64,000 nt of DNA from Streptomyces physcomitrii (lineage in GTDB: Bacteria; Actinomycetota; Actinomycetes; Streptomycetales; Streptomycetaceae): contig NZ_JAAWWP010000001.1 in the NCBI RefSeq assembly GCF_012273655.1, forward strand, positions 248,001-312,000. Reading direction: 5' to 3'. The position numbers were made by a program, and so were the translations under genes. Below are positions 56,912 through 64,000 of this stretch, piece by piece. The notes beneath the pieces were generated by a model. The model saw nothing but the letters and a program-made list of their open reading frames with translations, was not told where the DNA came from and searched no databases. Position 1 is the first letter of the stretch. Each line of letters starts with the position of its first letter.

Positions 56912-58750
56912 TCAGGCGGCGGTGTCCATCGCCTCCGGGCTGCTGTCGCGGCCGCCCGCGTTGTCGGAGGCGGGGGAGTCGGACTCGGAGCCGTGGCCGG
57001 TGTCCACGCGCTCCTTGCCGCCGCAGTCGACCCGGAGGGTGACGTGGGTGCCGCCGGCCGCCCGCGCCGCCGCGTCGATGCGGGCCGCGAGTTTCGCGGC
57101 GCCCGCCACCGTGTAGTCCTCGATGCCGATGCTGGAGGACTTGCTCGGCCAGAAGGGGCCAGGGCGCTTGGAGTCGTCGCCCATGAACAGCTCCATGTAG
57201 CAGACCATGCAGGGCCGCTTCACGCCCGCGATGCGGTTCGCCGGGATGCTGCCCTCGGGCGCGCTCGCCATGATGCGGCGCTCGGCGTGCAGCCCGTCCT
57301 CGCCCTGCTCGGCGCGCCCCTCCGGGATGTTGACCGGTCCGGCGAGCGCCTGGAGCAGCTCGCCGAAGCGCTCGGAGCCCTCCGCGGAGCCGAGCAGGCG
57401 GCTCGCGAGCTTGCTGGCGTGCCGCTTCTCGAACGGCATCCGCTCGGTGTTCGTGTCGTTCACGGTGGCGGTGTTCGCCGCCAGCAGGTCGGTGAGGAAG
57501 GCGCGGGCGTTGTTCTTGGTGCCGCGCAGGTCGGCGAGGGCCTTGTTGGCGGTGTCCTTGTTGGAGGAGATGTACAGCTCGTACTTCTTCAGGGTCTCGG
57601 TGTTCGGCGCGACCGGCGCGGAGTCGACGCCGGCGACGCCGGCCTGCACTTCCTCCGGCTGCTTGCCCAGGTCGTTGAGGTAGTTGAAGGCGGCGGTGGA
57701 GATCCAGCGCAGGGCCTGCTCCACCGGCACCTGCTTGAAGGACCGCTTGCCGCTGATGCCGCCCGAACCGTGGTACATCCCGCCCATCTTGGTCTCCTTG
57801 AGACCCTCGCGGGTGGCGTGCGCGGGCGGGTTCGCGGGCTTCATCGGCAGGTGGACGGTCTTGTCCCGGGCGCCGCCGTGCGCCTCCCAGCCGTGGTTGT
57901 CCACCAGCGCCGAGACGATGGCCGCGGCGACCGAGGCGCCGTCCTTCACCTTGCCCTTCTTCTTGCTGACCCGGCCGCCGCTGGTGGGCATCCGCTGCAC
58001 CGACTCCCGGCCCTCGGCGCGGTCCCCGTCCGCGGCGCGCTGCACCGCCGGGGCCCCCGGCATCGACAGGTCGGGCGCCGCGCCCTGCGCCACCCGGCGG
58101 CCGTTGGCGGCGGACTGGCGCTCGAAGTCGTCGCCCTCGTGGGAGACCTTCACGCCCGAGCCGTCGTTGCGGCCCGCGACCTCGCCCTGCGACTGCTGCC
58201 GTACGTGGTCGAGTTCGTGGAACATGGTCTCGTCGTCGACCTTGTCCGCGCCGAGCACGATGTGGTTGCCCACGGTCAGCGCGCGGGCCTCGAAGTCGGC
58301 GGCGGCGCGCTGGGCCACCGCGTCGTTGTGCACCACCACATGGTCCATCGGCATCTGGTACGCCTGCTGGGCCTTGTCGAGGATGTGCGGGGCGAGCGAA
58401 CTGCCGCCCTTGCCGGTCGCCTCGGCCAGCGAGTCCCGCCGCTCCTCCGCGGCCCGCTCCATCCCGCTCGGCGCCATCCGCCGCTGCACGCCCAGCTGCC
58501 GGGGGCCCTCGTGCCCGCAGCCGGGGCCGTGCCGGTGCCCCTCGGCCGCCGCGCGCTGCACCGCCTGGTGCCCGCAGCCCGCGCCGTGCTCGTGCCGCTC
58601 CTCGCCGAGGGCGCGCGAGACCGCGGCGTTGCCCGCGGCGCGCTGCAGTGCGAGCAGGCCCGCGGCGGGGGAGGCGAGCGGCGGGCGGGCGGGGGCGCGT
58701 ACCGCCCCGGGCCGGCCGCCCCGGTCCTTGTCCTGGTCCTGCGCGCGCAC
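56912..58750 (-). CDS. DUF4157 (eCIS core) protein with C-terminal deaminase-like domain
   Basis: 612 aa. N-terminus: LLALQRAAGNAAVSRALG, then two similar His/Cys motifs (HEHGAGCGH, HRHGPGCGH) and VQR motifs. The DUF4157 metallopeptidase-like domain (about 100-190) has VVVHNDAVAQRAAADFEARA and ETMFHELDHVRQQ with HExxH at 178-182. After a linker (MPTSGGRVSKKKGK) comes an about 330-aa region ending in a cytidine-deaminase-like zinc site: LHAERRIMA (H488, E490) and KRPCMVCYMEL (C514, C517). DUF4157 marks eCIS-associated cargo, so this is a candidate injected or released deaminase toxin. GTG 58750 follows GGAGGAGGAAGG. Divergent from the sheath gene. Confidence 0.82.
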   Translation of the reverse strand: MRAQDQDKDRGGRPGAVRAPARPPLASPAAGLLALQRAAGNAAVSRALGEERHEHGAGCGHQAVQRAAAEGHRHGPGCGHEGPRQLGVQRRMAPSGMERAAEERRDSLAEATGKGGSSLAPHILDKAQQAYQMPMDHVVVHNDAVAQRAAADFEARALTVGNHIVLGADKVDDETMFHELDHVRQQSQGEVAGRNDGSGVKVSHEGDDFERQSAANGRRVAQGAAPDLSMPGAPAVQRAADGDRAEGRESVQRMPTSGGRVSKKKGKVKDGASVAAAIVSALVDNHGWEAHGGARDKTVHLPMKPANPPAHATREGLKETKMGGMYHGSGGISGKRSFKQVPVEQALRWISTAAFNYLNDLGKQPEEVQAGVAGVDSAPVAPNTETLKKYELYISSNKDTANKALADLRGTKNNARAFLTDLLAANTATVNDTNTERMPFEKRHASKLASRLLGSAEGSERFGELLQALAGPVNIPEGRAEQGEDGLHAERRIMASAPEGSIPANRIAGVKRPCMVCYMELFMGDDSKRPGPFWPSKSSSIGIEDYTVAGAAKLAARIDAAARAAGGTHVTLRVDCGGKERVDTGHGSESDSPASDNAGGRDSSPEAMDTAA

Positions 58751-58990
58751 GGGCCTTCCTCCTCCACGACTCCACGTCTCCACGACGGCGGTCCACGCCG
58801 ATCAGCCACCGTGCCCGCGGGGGCCGCCGCTGCGGAAGGTCCTCGCGGGCAACTCCGGGGGCAGCGAAGGGAATCTGCCCTTCCGGGCACGGGTACTGCC
58901 CCCGAGAGGGCACCGGAGGACGTTTCCCGCACCGGCCGCGCGCGCGACCGTGGGCAGCAGTCCTGACGCGTACCCCGAGGAGAGCAGAGC
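58751..58990. promoter_or_regulatory. Divergent promoter region of cargo and sheath genes
   Basis: 240 bp between the DUF4157 gene and the sheath gene. GAGGAGAGCAGAGC just before 58991 is the ribosome binding site of the sheath gene. No clear operator was found. Confidence 0.45.
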
Positions 58991-60580
58991 ATGCCGTCCT
59001 ATCTGTCGCCCGGCGTCTACGTCGAGGAGGTGGCCAGCGGCTCCCGCCCCATCGAGGGGGTGGGCACCTCGGTCGCGGCCTTCGTCGGTCTCGCCCCGGC
59101 CGGACCCCTGAACGAGCCGACGCTGGTGACCAATTGGACCCAGTACGTCGCCGCCTTCGGTGACTTCACGGACGGCTACTACCTGGCCCACTCCGTCTAC
59201 GGCTTCTTCAACAACGGCGGCACCGCCGCGTACGTGGTCCGGGTCGGCGGCAGCGCCGCGGGCGCCGCCGGTGAGGCCGCCCCCGCCGCGGTGTCCGGCG
59301 CCCCGCGCCCGGCCGAGCTGCCCGCCGGGGAGCCCCGCGCGCTCGGCACCTTCTCGGTGACGGCGACCGGCACCGGCCAGAAGGGCCCGCTCACCGTCGA
59401 GGTCGCCGACCCCGAGGGCGAGGGCCCCGCCGAGCGCTTCAAGCTCGTCGTCAAGGACGGCGACAAGGCGGTCGAGACCTTCGACGTCTCCGCCAAGAAG
59501 GGCAACCGCTCCTACGTCGTCACCCAGGTCAAGGAGCGCTCCCGGCTGATCACGGTCGCCGAGGCCGCGCCCGCCGCGCAGCTGGCCCGCCCGGAGAACC
59601 AGACGGTGACGCTGCCCGCGCCGCCGCCCGCCGCCACCGCCCCCGAGCCGGCCGCGGCCGAGAACACGGCGGCAGGTCCGGCCGAGTACCTCGGTGACAG
59701 CGCGGACCGTACCGGCTTCGGCGGTCTGGAGGCCGTGGACGAGGTCTCGATGGTCGCGGTGCCCGACCTGATGGCCGCCTACCAGCGCGGCGCGATCGAC
59801 CTGGAGGCCGTCAAGGCGGTCCAGCTCGGGCTGATCGCGCACTGCGAGCTGATGGGCGACCGGGTCGCCGTCATCGACCCGCCGCCGGGCCTCAACGCTC
59901 AGCAGATCCGGGTCTGGCGGCAGGAGACCGCCGGGTACGACTCCAAGTACGCGGCGCTGTACTACCCCTGGATCAAGACCTTCGACCCGTCCCTCGGCAA
60001 GGCCCGCCTGATCCCGCCGAGCGGCCATGTGGCCGGCATCTGGGCCCGCAACGACTTCGAGCGCGGCGTGCACAAGGCGCCCGCCAACGAGGTCGTACGC
60101 GGTGCGGTGGACCTGGAGATCCAGATCACCCGCGGCGAGCAGGACCTGCTCAACCCGATCGGCGTGAACTGCATCCGCGCCTTCCCGGGCCGCGGGGTCC
60201 GCGTCTGGGGCGCCCGCACCATGTCCTCGGACCCGGCCTGGCGCTATCTGAACGTCCGCCGGTACTTCAACTACCTGGAGGAGTCGATCCTGATCGGCAC
60301 CCAGTGGGTGGTCTTCGAGCCGAACGACCACGCGCTGTGGGCGCGGATCCGGCGCAATGTCTCGGCCTTCCTGGTCAACGAGTGGCGCGCGGGCGCCCTC
60401 TTCGGCGCCCGGCCGGAGGAGGCGTACTACGTCAAGTGCGACGAGGAGACCAACCCGCAGGAGTCCGTGGACGTCGGACGGGTGATCTGCGAGATCGGCA
60501 TCGCCCCGGTCAAGCCCGCCGAGTTCGTGATCTTCCGGCTGGCCCAGTTCTCCAGCGGCAACGGGGAGTTGGAGGAGTAG
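58991..60580 (+). CDS. cis2: Contractile tail sheath protein
   Basis: 529-aa sheath protein, the contractile outer layer of the injection particle. The N-terminal arm is typical: SYLSPGVYVEEVASGSRPIE, then VGTSVAAFVGLAPAGP. The body shows WRYLNVRRYFNYLEESILIG and the late block ALWARIRRNVSAFLVNEWRA, with a C-terminus adapted to donate a strand to the neighbour (FVIFRLAQFSSGNGELEE). An Ala/Glu/Lys-rich insertion domain (about 90-240) is probably surface-exposed. It is followed after 52 nt by the tube gene. Confidence 0.93.
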   Translation: MPSYLSPGVYVEEVASGSRPIEGVGTSVAAFVGLAPAGPLNEPTLVTNWTQYVAAFGDFTDGYYLAHSVYGFFNNGGTAAYVVRVGGSAAGAAGEAAPAAVSGAPRPAELPAGEPRALGTFSVTATGTGQKGPLTVEVADPEGEGPAERFKLVVKDGDKAVETFDVSAKKGNRSYVVTQVKERSRLITVAEAAPAAQLARPENQTVTLPAPPPAATAPEPAAAENTAAGPAEYLGDSADRTGFGGLEAVDEVSMVAVPDLMAAYQRGAIDLEAVKAVQLGLIAHCELMGDRVAVIDPPPGLNAQQIRVWRQETAGYDSKYAALYYPWIKTFDPSLGKARLIPPSGHVAGIWARNDFERGVHKAPANEVVRGAVDLEIQITRGEQDLLNPIGVNCIRAFPGRGVRVWGARTMSSDPAWRYLNVRRYFNYLEESILIGTQWVVFEPNDHALWARIRRNVSAFLVNEWRAGALFGARPEEAYYVKCDEETNPQESVDVGRVICEIGIAPVKPAEFVIFRLAQFSSGNGELEE

Positions 60581-60632
60581 TCCCGCCTTCCGTCCCGTCC
60601 GCACCTAAGCCCTTCACAACGAGGAAGCACAG

Positions 60633-61076
60633 ATGAGTCTCCAGCCGGGTGACGCCCTCACCTCACATAATTTCGGCCTCCAGATCGACGGTGTCATGGT
60701 CGAGTACCTCGCCGAGGTCAGCGGCCTCAGCCTGGAACAGGACGTCATCGAGTACCAGCAGGTCTCGGCGCAGGGCAAGCCGGTCACCAAGAAGCTGCCC
60801 GGCGTGAAGAAGGCGGGCACCTGCACCGTGGTCCGCGGTATGACGCAGTCGGCGGCCTTCAACCAGTGGATCACCGAGTCCGTCAACGGCATGATGAGCA
60901 CCGCGCGCAAGAACGCCACGATCATGGTGATGGACTACCAGAACAATCCGGTCAAGCGGTACAACATGCGCAACGCCTGGTGCAGCAAGATCGACACCAG
61001 CACGGTGAAGGCCGGTGAGGCCTCGGCGCTGACCGAGACGGTCACCATCACCTTCGAAGAACTGGTCATCGAGTAA
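60633..61076 (+). CDS. cis1: Inner tail tube protein
   Basis: 147-aa gp19-like tube protein of the injection particle. Features: NFGLQIDGVMVEYLAEVSGL, VIEYQQVSAQGKPVTKKLPG, GTCTVVRGMTQSAAFNQWIT, and MRNAWCSKIDTSTVKAGEAS then LTETVTITFEELV. Tube monomers stack in hexameric rings within the sheath. It directly follows the sheath gene, as in other CIS loci. Its stop TAA overlaps the next ATG by one base (TAATG), coupling translation. Confidence 0.92.
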   Translation: MSLQPGDALTSHNFGLQIDGVMVEYLAEVSGLSLEQDVIEYQQVSAQGKPVTKKLPGVKKAGTCTVVRGMTQSAAFNQWITESVNGMMSTARKNATIMVMDYQNNPVKRYNMRNAWCSKIDTSTVKAGEASALTETVTITFEELVIE

Positions 61077-61561
61077 TGCGGCGTACCGCTGTCCGGGCGG
61101 CGGGCGGGCCCCTCGCGCCGCCCGCCGCCCCGGCGCCGGAGCCCGAGCCGGAGAGCGCTCCGGCCCCCGCGCCGGCGCCCGAACCGCGGCGCCTGCAGAC
61201 GGAGTTCCCCTTCGAGCTGCCGCGCGGCTACGTCGACGAGGCGGGCACCGTCCACCGGGACGGCGTGATGCGCCTGGCCACCGCCCGGGACGAACTGGTG
61301 CCGCTGCGGGACATCCGCGTCCAGGAGAACCCGGCGTACCTCTCGGTGGTGCTGCTCGGCCGGGTCATCACCCGGCTCGGCACGCTGCCGATGATGCACG
61401 ACGGCGTGGTGGAGAACATGTTCGCCTCCGACCTGGCCTTCCTCCAGGACTTCTACCGCCAGGTCAACGCCGAGGGCCACACCCGCGCCGCGGTCCGCTG
61501 CCCGCACTGCGCCGAGCCCTTCGAGGTGGAACTCGGCGGGAGCCGCCTGGGGGAATCGTGA
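61076..61561 (+). CDS. CIS tail-assembly-type protein with CPHC motif
   Basis: 161 aa. A Pro/Glu/Ala-rich start (about 35 residues) is followed by FPFELPRGYVDEAGTVHRDG, VMRLATARDELVPLRDIRVQ, AYLSVVLLGRVITRLG and the C-terminal AAVRCPHCAEPFEVELGG. This matches phage tail assembly/baseplate accessory proteins found directly after the tube gene in actinobacterial CIS loci. CPHC may bind metal. Coupled to cis1 by TAATG and to the next gene by GTGA. Its exact part in the particle is unknown. Confidence 0.8.
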   Translation: MRRTAVRAAGGPLAPPAAPAPEPEPESAPAPAPAPEPRRLQTEFPFELPRGYVDEAGTVHRDGVMRLATARDELVPLRDIRVQENPAYLSVVLLGRVITRLGTLPMMHDGVVENMFASDLAFLQDFYRQVNAEGHTRAAVRCPHCAEPFEVELGGSRLGES

Positions 61562-61716
61562 CGTACGCGACCGACCGGCTGCACGAGGAGATCGCGTACG
61601 TCGCCTACCACTTCCACTGGCCCCTGGACGACATCCTCGACCTCGAACACCACGACCGCCGCCGCTTCACCGACCAGATCGCCCGCTTGAACAACCGCAG
61701 CAGTACGGAGGGTTGA
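61558..61716 (+). CDS. Small DUF6760-type CIS protein
   Basis: 52 aa, too short for most gene calls but well supported. GTG 61558 overlaps the previous stop (GTGA). The protein runs MTYATDRLHEEIAYVAYHFH, then WPLDDILDLEHHDRRRFTDQ, and IARLNNRSSTEG. This HEEIAYVAYHFHW...LEHHDR pattern is typical of the tiny DUF6760 proteins that follow the tube and tail-assembly genes in CIS loci. A chaperone- or assembly-like role is an inference. Confidence 0.82.
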   Translation: MTYATDRLHEEIAYVAYHFHWPLDDILDLEHHDRRRFTDQIARLNNRSSTEG

Positions 61717-61719
61717 GCC

Positions 61720-64000
61720 GTGGGGTTCCTGGACCGGCTGCGTGGGGGGAGTCGGGAGCAGAGGGGGCGGGGCGGGGCTGGAGCGGCCTCGGGTACCGGT
61801 GCCGGCTCGGGTCCGAGTGCCGGTCCGGCTACGAGCACCGGTCCGGGTACGGGCACGGGTTCCGGCCCAGGCTCGGGTACGGGCACGGGTGAAGGCGCGC
61901 CCCCCGGAGGTGTGGGGCCCGCTGTCGCCGCCGCCTCATGGTCCGCGCTGCCCCCGCTTCAGCGTGCCGCGCGACAGGCACCCGGCGTCGCGGACTCCGG
62001 CTTCGGCGGCCGCCTCGCCACCTGGCAGGACCCGAGCTTCAGGGGTGCGGCGGGCGGCAACGCCTCGCTGGGCAGCGGGAGTTCGGGGCTGGAGCGGATG
62101 GGCGGACTGCGGTCGTCGGCCCCGCCCGCGTCTCAGCCCGCGTCGGCCTCTCCCTCTGCCGCGGCGTCTCCCTCCGCTACGGCACCTCCCTCTCCCTCCG
62201 CGTCCGCACCTGTGCCCGCGCCGGGTGCTGCGGTTCCGGGTGGGCCGGGGGTGCGTCCTCAACAGCTCTCTGCCGTAGGGCAGTTGCGGCCTCCGGTGGG
62301 GCCGGGGCCGTCGTCCGCGCTGCCTGGGTCCGGGGTGCCGAGTTCTCCGGCGCCGTCCGGGCCCGCGGTGCCGGGGGCCACGGCGTCAGGGTCCACGGGG
62401 TCAGGGCCCGCGGTGCAGCGTGCGGTACGGCCGACGGTGCGCCCGGCGGTAGGGGGCCGGGGTGCCGGTGCGCCTGCCGGGCCGGGGGGTTCCGCAGCGG
62501 GAGTGTCCGAGGCGCCGGGTGCGGCGCTGCCCGCGTCGTCCTCGGCGGCGGGGACGGTGACGCCGTCCGCGTCCGCCTCGGCTGCTGACGCCGCTGCCGC
62601 TGCCGCTGCCGCTGCCGCTGCCGGTGCCGGTGCCGGTGCCGCTGCTCCGGCTTCGTCTTCTGCTTCCGGGAGTACGTCCTCGGCGGTCGCACCCGTGGTT
62701 CCGGCTGCCGTGAAACCGGCGTCGGCAGGCGGGAGTTCGGCGATGGGCGGGGCGCCGGTGCCTCCGGCTCCGCGGCCCGGGATCCGGGTGGCTCCGGCTC
62801 CGGCACCGCGTCCGGCCGCCCCCGCGTTGACCAGGTCCGCCGCCGCTCCCGTGCAGCGGCGTACCCTGCCGACCCGGCTGCCGTCGCAGGGCAACTCCGG
62901 TCGCAGCGGCTCTGCTTCCGGTGGGGGAAGCGGGGCGGCGGAGAGCGCGAGGGCCGGTGGGACGCCGGGCCCTGCCGGGGCGCCGAGTGCTCCGGCCCCG
63001 GGTGCCGCGCCCGCGTCCACAGGTGTGGACAAGGGGCAGAGCCCTGAGCCGAAGGAGCCGTCCTCCAGCGATCCGTCCACTGCCCCGCCAACGGCTGGGC
63101 CAGTGAGGGGAATTGCTCCGGGGACCGGCTCTTCCTCCGGTGATGCATCGTCGGAGAGTTCCCCGGCGCGAGACAGCGGGGCGTCGGCATCTGTGCAGCG
63201 GGCAGCCGCCAACAGCCCTCAGCAGTCCGGCAGTTCAACCGGCACCGCCCCGCAGCGGACGAGCCCTCCCCGCCCGGCGTCGGAGCAGACCGGCACTTCC
63301 GGCAAGCCGTCACCGCGGTCCGGGCAGACCGGCACTCCGCCTGTACGGCAGCGCTCGCAGGAGCCTTCGGGCAACTCCGTGACGGAGAAGCCCTCTTCGG
63401 TATCCGGCTCCCGAGGCGGGGCGGCAAGCGATGCCGCCTCCGCGATGTCCGCGACCTCCGGTCCCACGGCTCCGGCCGCCCCGGCGCCGGGCGGCTCCAG
63501 CGGTACGCCGGGGCCCTCGGCCGCCCCCGCAGCGCCGTCGGCAGCCGCATCGGTCCAGAGGTCCCCCTCCGGCCCGGCAACCGGCGCCTCGAACTCCGAC
63601 CGGGGCAGCAGTGACACCGCTCCCGGCGCCCCCGGCACGCCCGCCCCCGCCCCCGGCACCGCCCCGAGCGCACGCCCTGCCTCCCCGGCCGCCGGCACCT
63701 CGCCCTCATCCGTGCCCCCGGGGGCCTCCCGACCGGACCCGAACTCCGCCGCCCCACACTCCAGTTCAGCCACGGCGGACACCTCCGCCCCCGGCCGAGG
63801 CGCGCCTCCGGCCGGAAGCCGCCCCGCCCCGCCGTCCTCGGCCCCCTCCGCCACCCCGCGTACGCCGGGCCTGGGTGCCCCGCGCTCCGGGACAGGTGGA
63901 CCCAGGGTCTCCTCGGCGCCTGGTGCCTCGGCCTCCGGCACCGCTGTCCAGCGCGCCACCACGCCGCCGGTCACCCCGAAGCCCGCGTCCCCGGCGCCGT
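61720..64000 (+). CDS. Very long Ala/Pro/Gly/Ser-rich protein of the CIS locus, partial
   Basis: Open for 760 codons from GTG 61720 to the right edge; no stop seen. GGAGG lies 8 nt upstream and the previous stop is 3 nt away, so it belongs to the CIS operon. The start MGFLDRLRGGSREQRGRGGA and the block SALPPLQRAARQAPGVADSG then FGGRLATWQDPSF look structured. The remainder is low-complexity with poly-Ala (GCTGCC repeat at 62580-62645). VQR motifs recur (AVQRAV, PVQRRT, SVQRAA, SVQRSP, AVQRAT), as in the DUF4157 protein. It is probably a disordered scaffold, adapter or cargo; it is not recognised further. A frame on the minus strand here is a shadow. Confidence 0.75.
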   Translation, partial: MGFLDRLRGGSREQRGRGGAGAASGTGAGSGPSAGPATSTGPGTGTGSGPGSGTGTGEGAPPGGVGPAVAAASWSALPPLQRAARQAPGVADSGFGGRLATWQDPSFRGAAGGNASLGSGSSGLERMGGLRSSAPPASQPASASPSAAASPSATAPPSPSASAPVPAPGAAVPGGPGVRPQQLSAVGQLRPPVGPGPSSALPGSGVPSSPAPSGPAVPGATASGSTGSGPAVQRAVRPTVRPAVGGRGAGAPAGPGGSAAGVSEAPGAALPASSSAAGTVTPSASASAADAAAAAAAAAAAGAGAGAAAPASSSASGSTSSAVAPVVPAAVKPASAGGSSAMGGAPVPPAPRPGIRVAPAPAPRPAAPALTRSAAAPVQRRTLPTRLPSQGNSGRSGSASGGGSGAAESARAGGTPGPAGAPSAPAPGAAPASTGVDKGQSPEPKEPSSSDPSTAPPTAGPVRGIAPGTGSSSGDASSESSPARDSGASASVQRAAANSPQQSGSSTGTAPQRTSPPRPASEQTGTSGKPSPRSGQTGTPPVRQRSQEPSGNSVTEKPSSVSGSRGGAASDAASAMSATSGPTAPAAPAPGGSSGTPGPSAAPAAPSAAASVQRSPSGPATGASNSDRGSSDTAPGAPGTPAPAPGTAPSARPASPAAGTSPSSVPPGASRPDPNSAAPHSSSATADTSAPGRGAPPAGSRPAPPSSAPSATPRTPGLGAPRSGTGGPRVSSAPGASASGTAVQRATTPPVTPKPASPAP
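62580..62645 (+). repeat. GCTGCC/GGTGCC microsatellite
   Basis: Alternating GCTGCC then GGTGCC hexamers, in frame, encode an Ala/Gly run in the long CIS protein. It is a slippage-prone site where copy number changes keep the frame. Confidence 0.8.

Noticed and set aside
62177..63757. Minus-strand frames over the end of the CIS operon
   Set aside because: The plus-strand frame from 61720 is continuous, has a ribosome binding site, fits the operon and carries VQR motifs. The minus-strand frames have no such support.

Overview
The window is high-GC actinomycete DNA. It looks like a Streptomyces chromosome: strong third-position GC, many GTG/TTG starts, leaderless promoters, a Wbl protein, a LAL regulator, a PadR/ABC cassette, class II FBPase and polyphosphate glucokinase all fit. 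About 47 protein genes can be supported. I see no rRNA, tRNA, insertion sequence or CRISPR array. Gene order is compared below with S. coelicolor from memory only.

Left part (1-11.4 kb): a biotin-dependent acyl-CoA carboxylase pair of the methylcrotonyl-CoA type (the alpha subunit runs off the left edge) is divergent from its probable TetR repressor, with two 16-bp palindromes between them. Then come a secreted GH16 glycosidase, a large HTH-nSTAND-TM-WD40 protein, a membrane Ser/Thr kinase, and a Dabb-domain protein divergent from a second TetR gene.

Central part (12.4-45.1 kb): oxyR and ahpC-ahpD, an FtsX-type ABC exporter with a PadR regulator, an SPFH protein coupled to a ribbon-helix-helix protein, a bifunctional penicillin-binding protein, a catalase, a GlxA-type regulator with a divergent oxidoreductase, an RsbU/RsbW-like phosphatase-kinase, a methyltransferase, a DUF402 protein, both fumarase classes, DUF1707 and wblI, glpX, a DUF4245 protein, a malonic semialdehyde reductase-like nitroreductase, xseB-xseA, ispH, ppgK, a DUF6542 membrane protein and ychF. 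This is core redox, central-carbon and cell-wall housekeeping, in an order I recall for SCO5031-SCO5061.

Right part: an S51-type peptidase and a translationally coupled pair of unknown genes (46.0-47.7 kb) that share a short motif around the core D-Q-x-I-T. Then a contractile injection system (CIS/eCIS) locus begins. It has a LAL regulator, a divergent atypical response regulator, DUF4255 (cis16), an AAA+ ATPase (cis15), a bitopic membrane protein, a DUF4157 protein ending in a deaminase-like domain (HAE...PCxxC), sheath (cis2), tube (cis1), two small tail-assembly-type proteins, and a very long Ala/Pro/Gly/Ser-rich protein cut by the right edge. Baseplate and spike genes must lie beyond the window.

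The most interesting item is the DUF4157-deaminase fusion as a candidate CIS cargo. The paired-motif genes at 46.0-47.7 kb come next.
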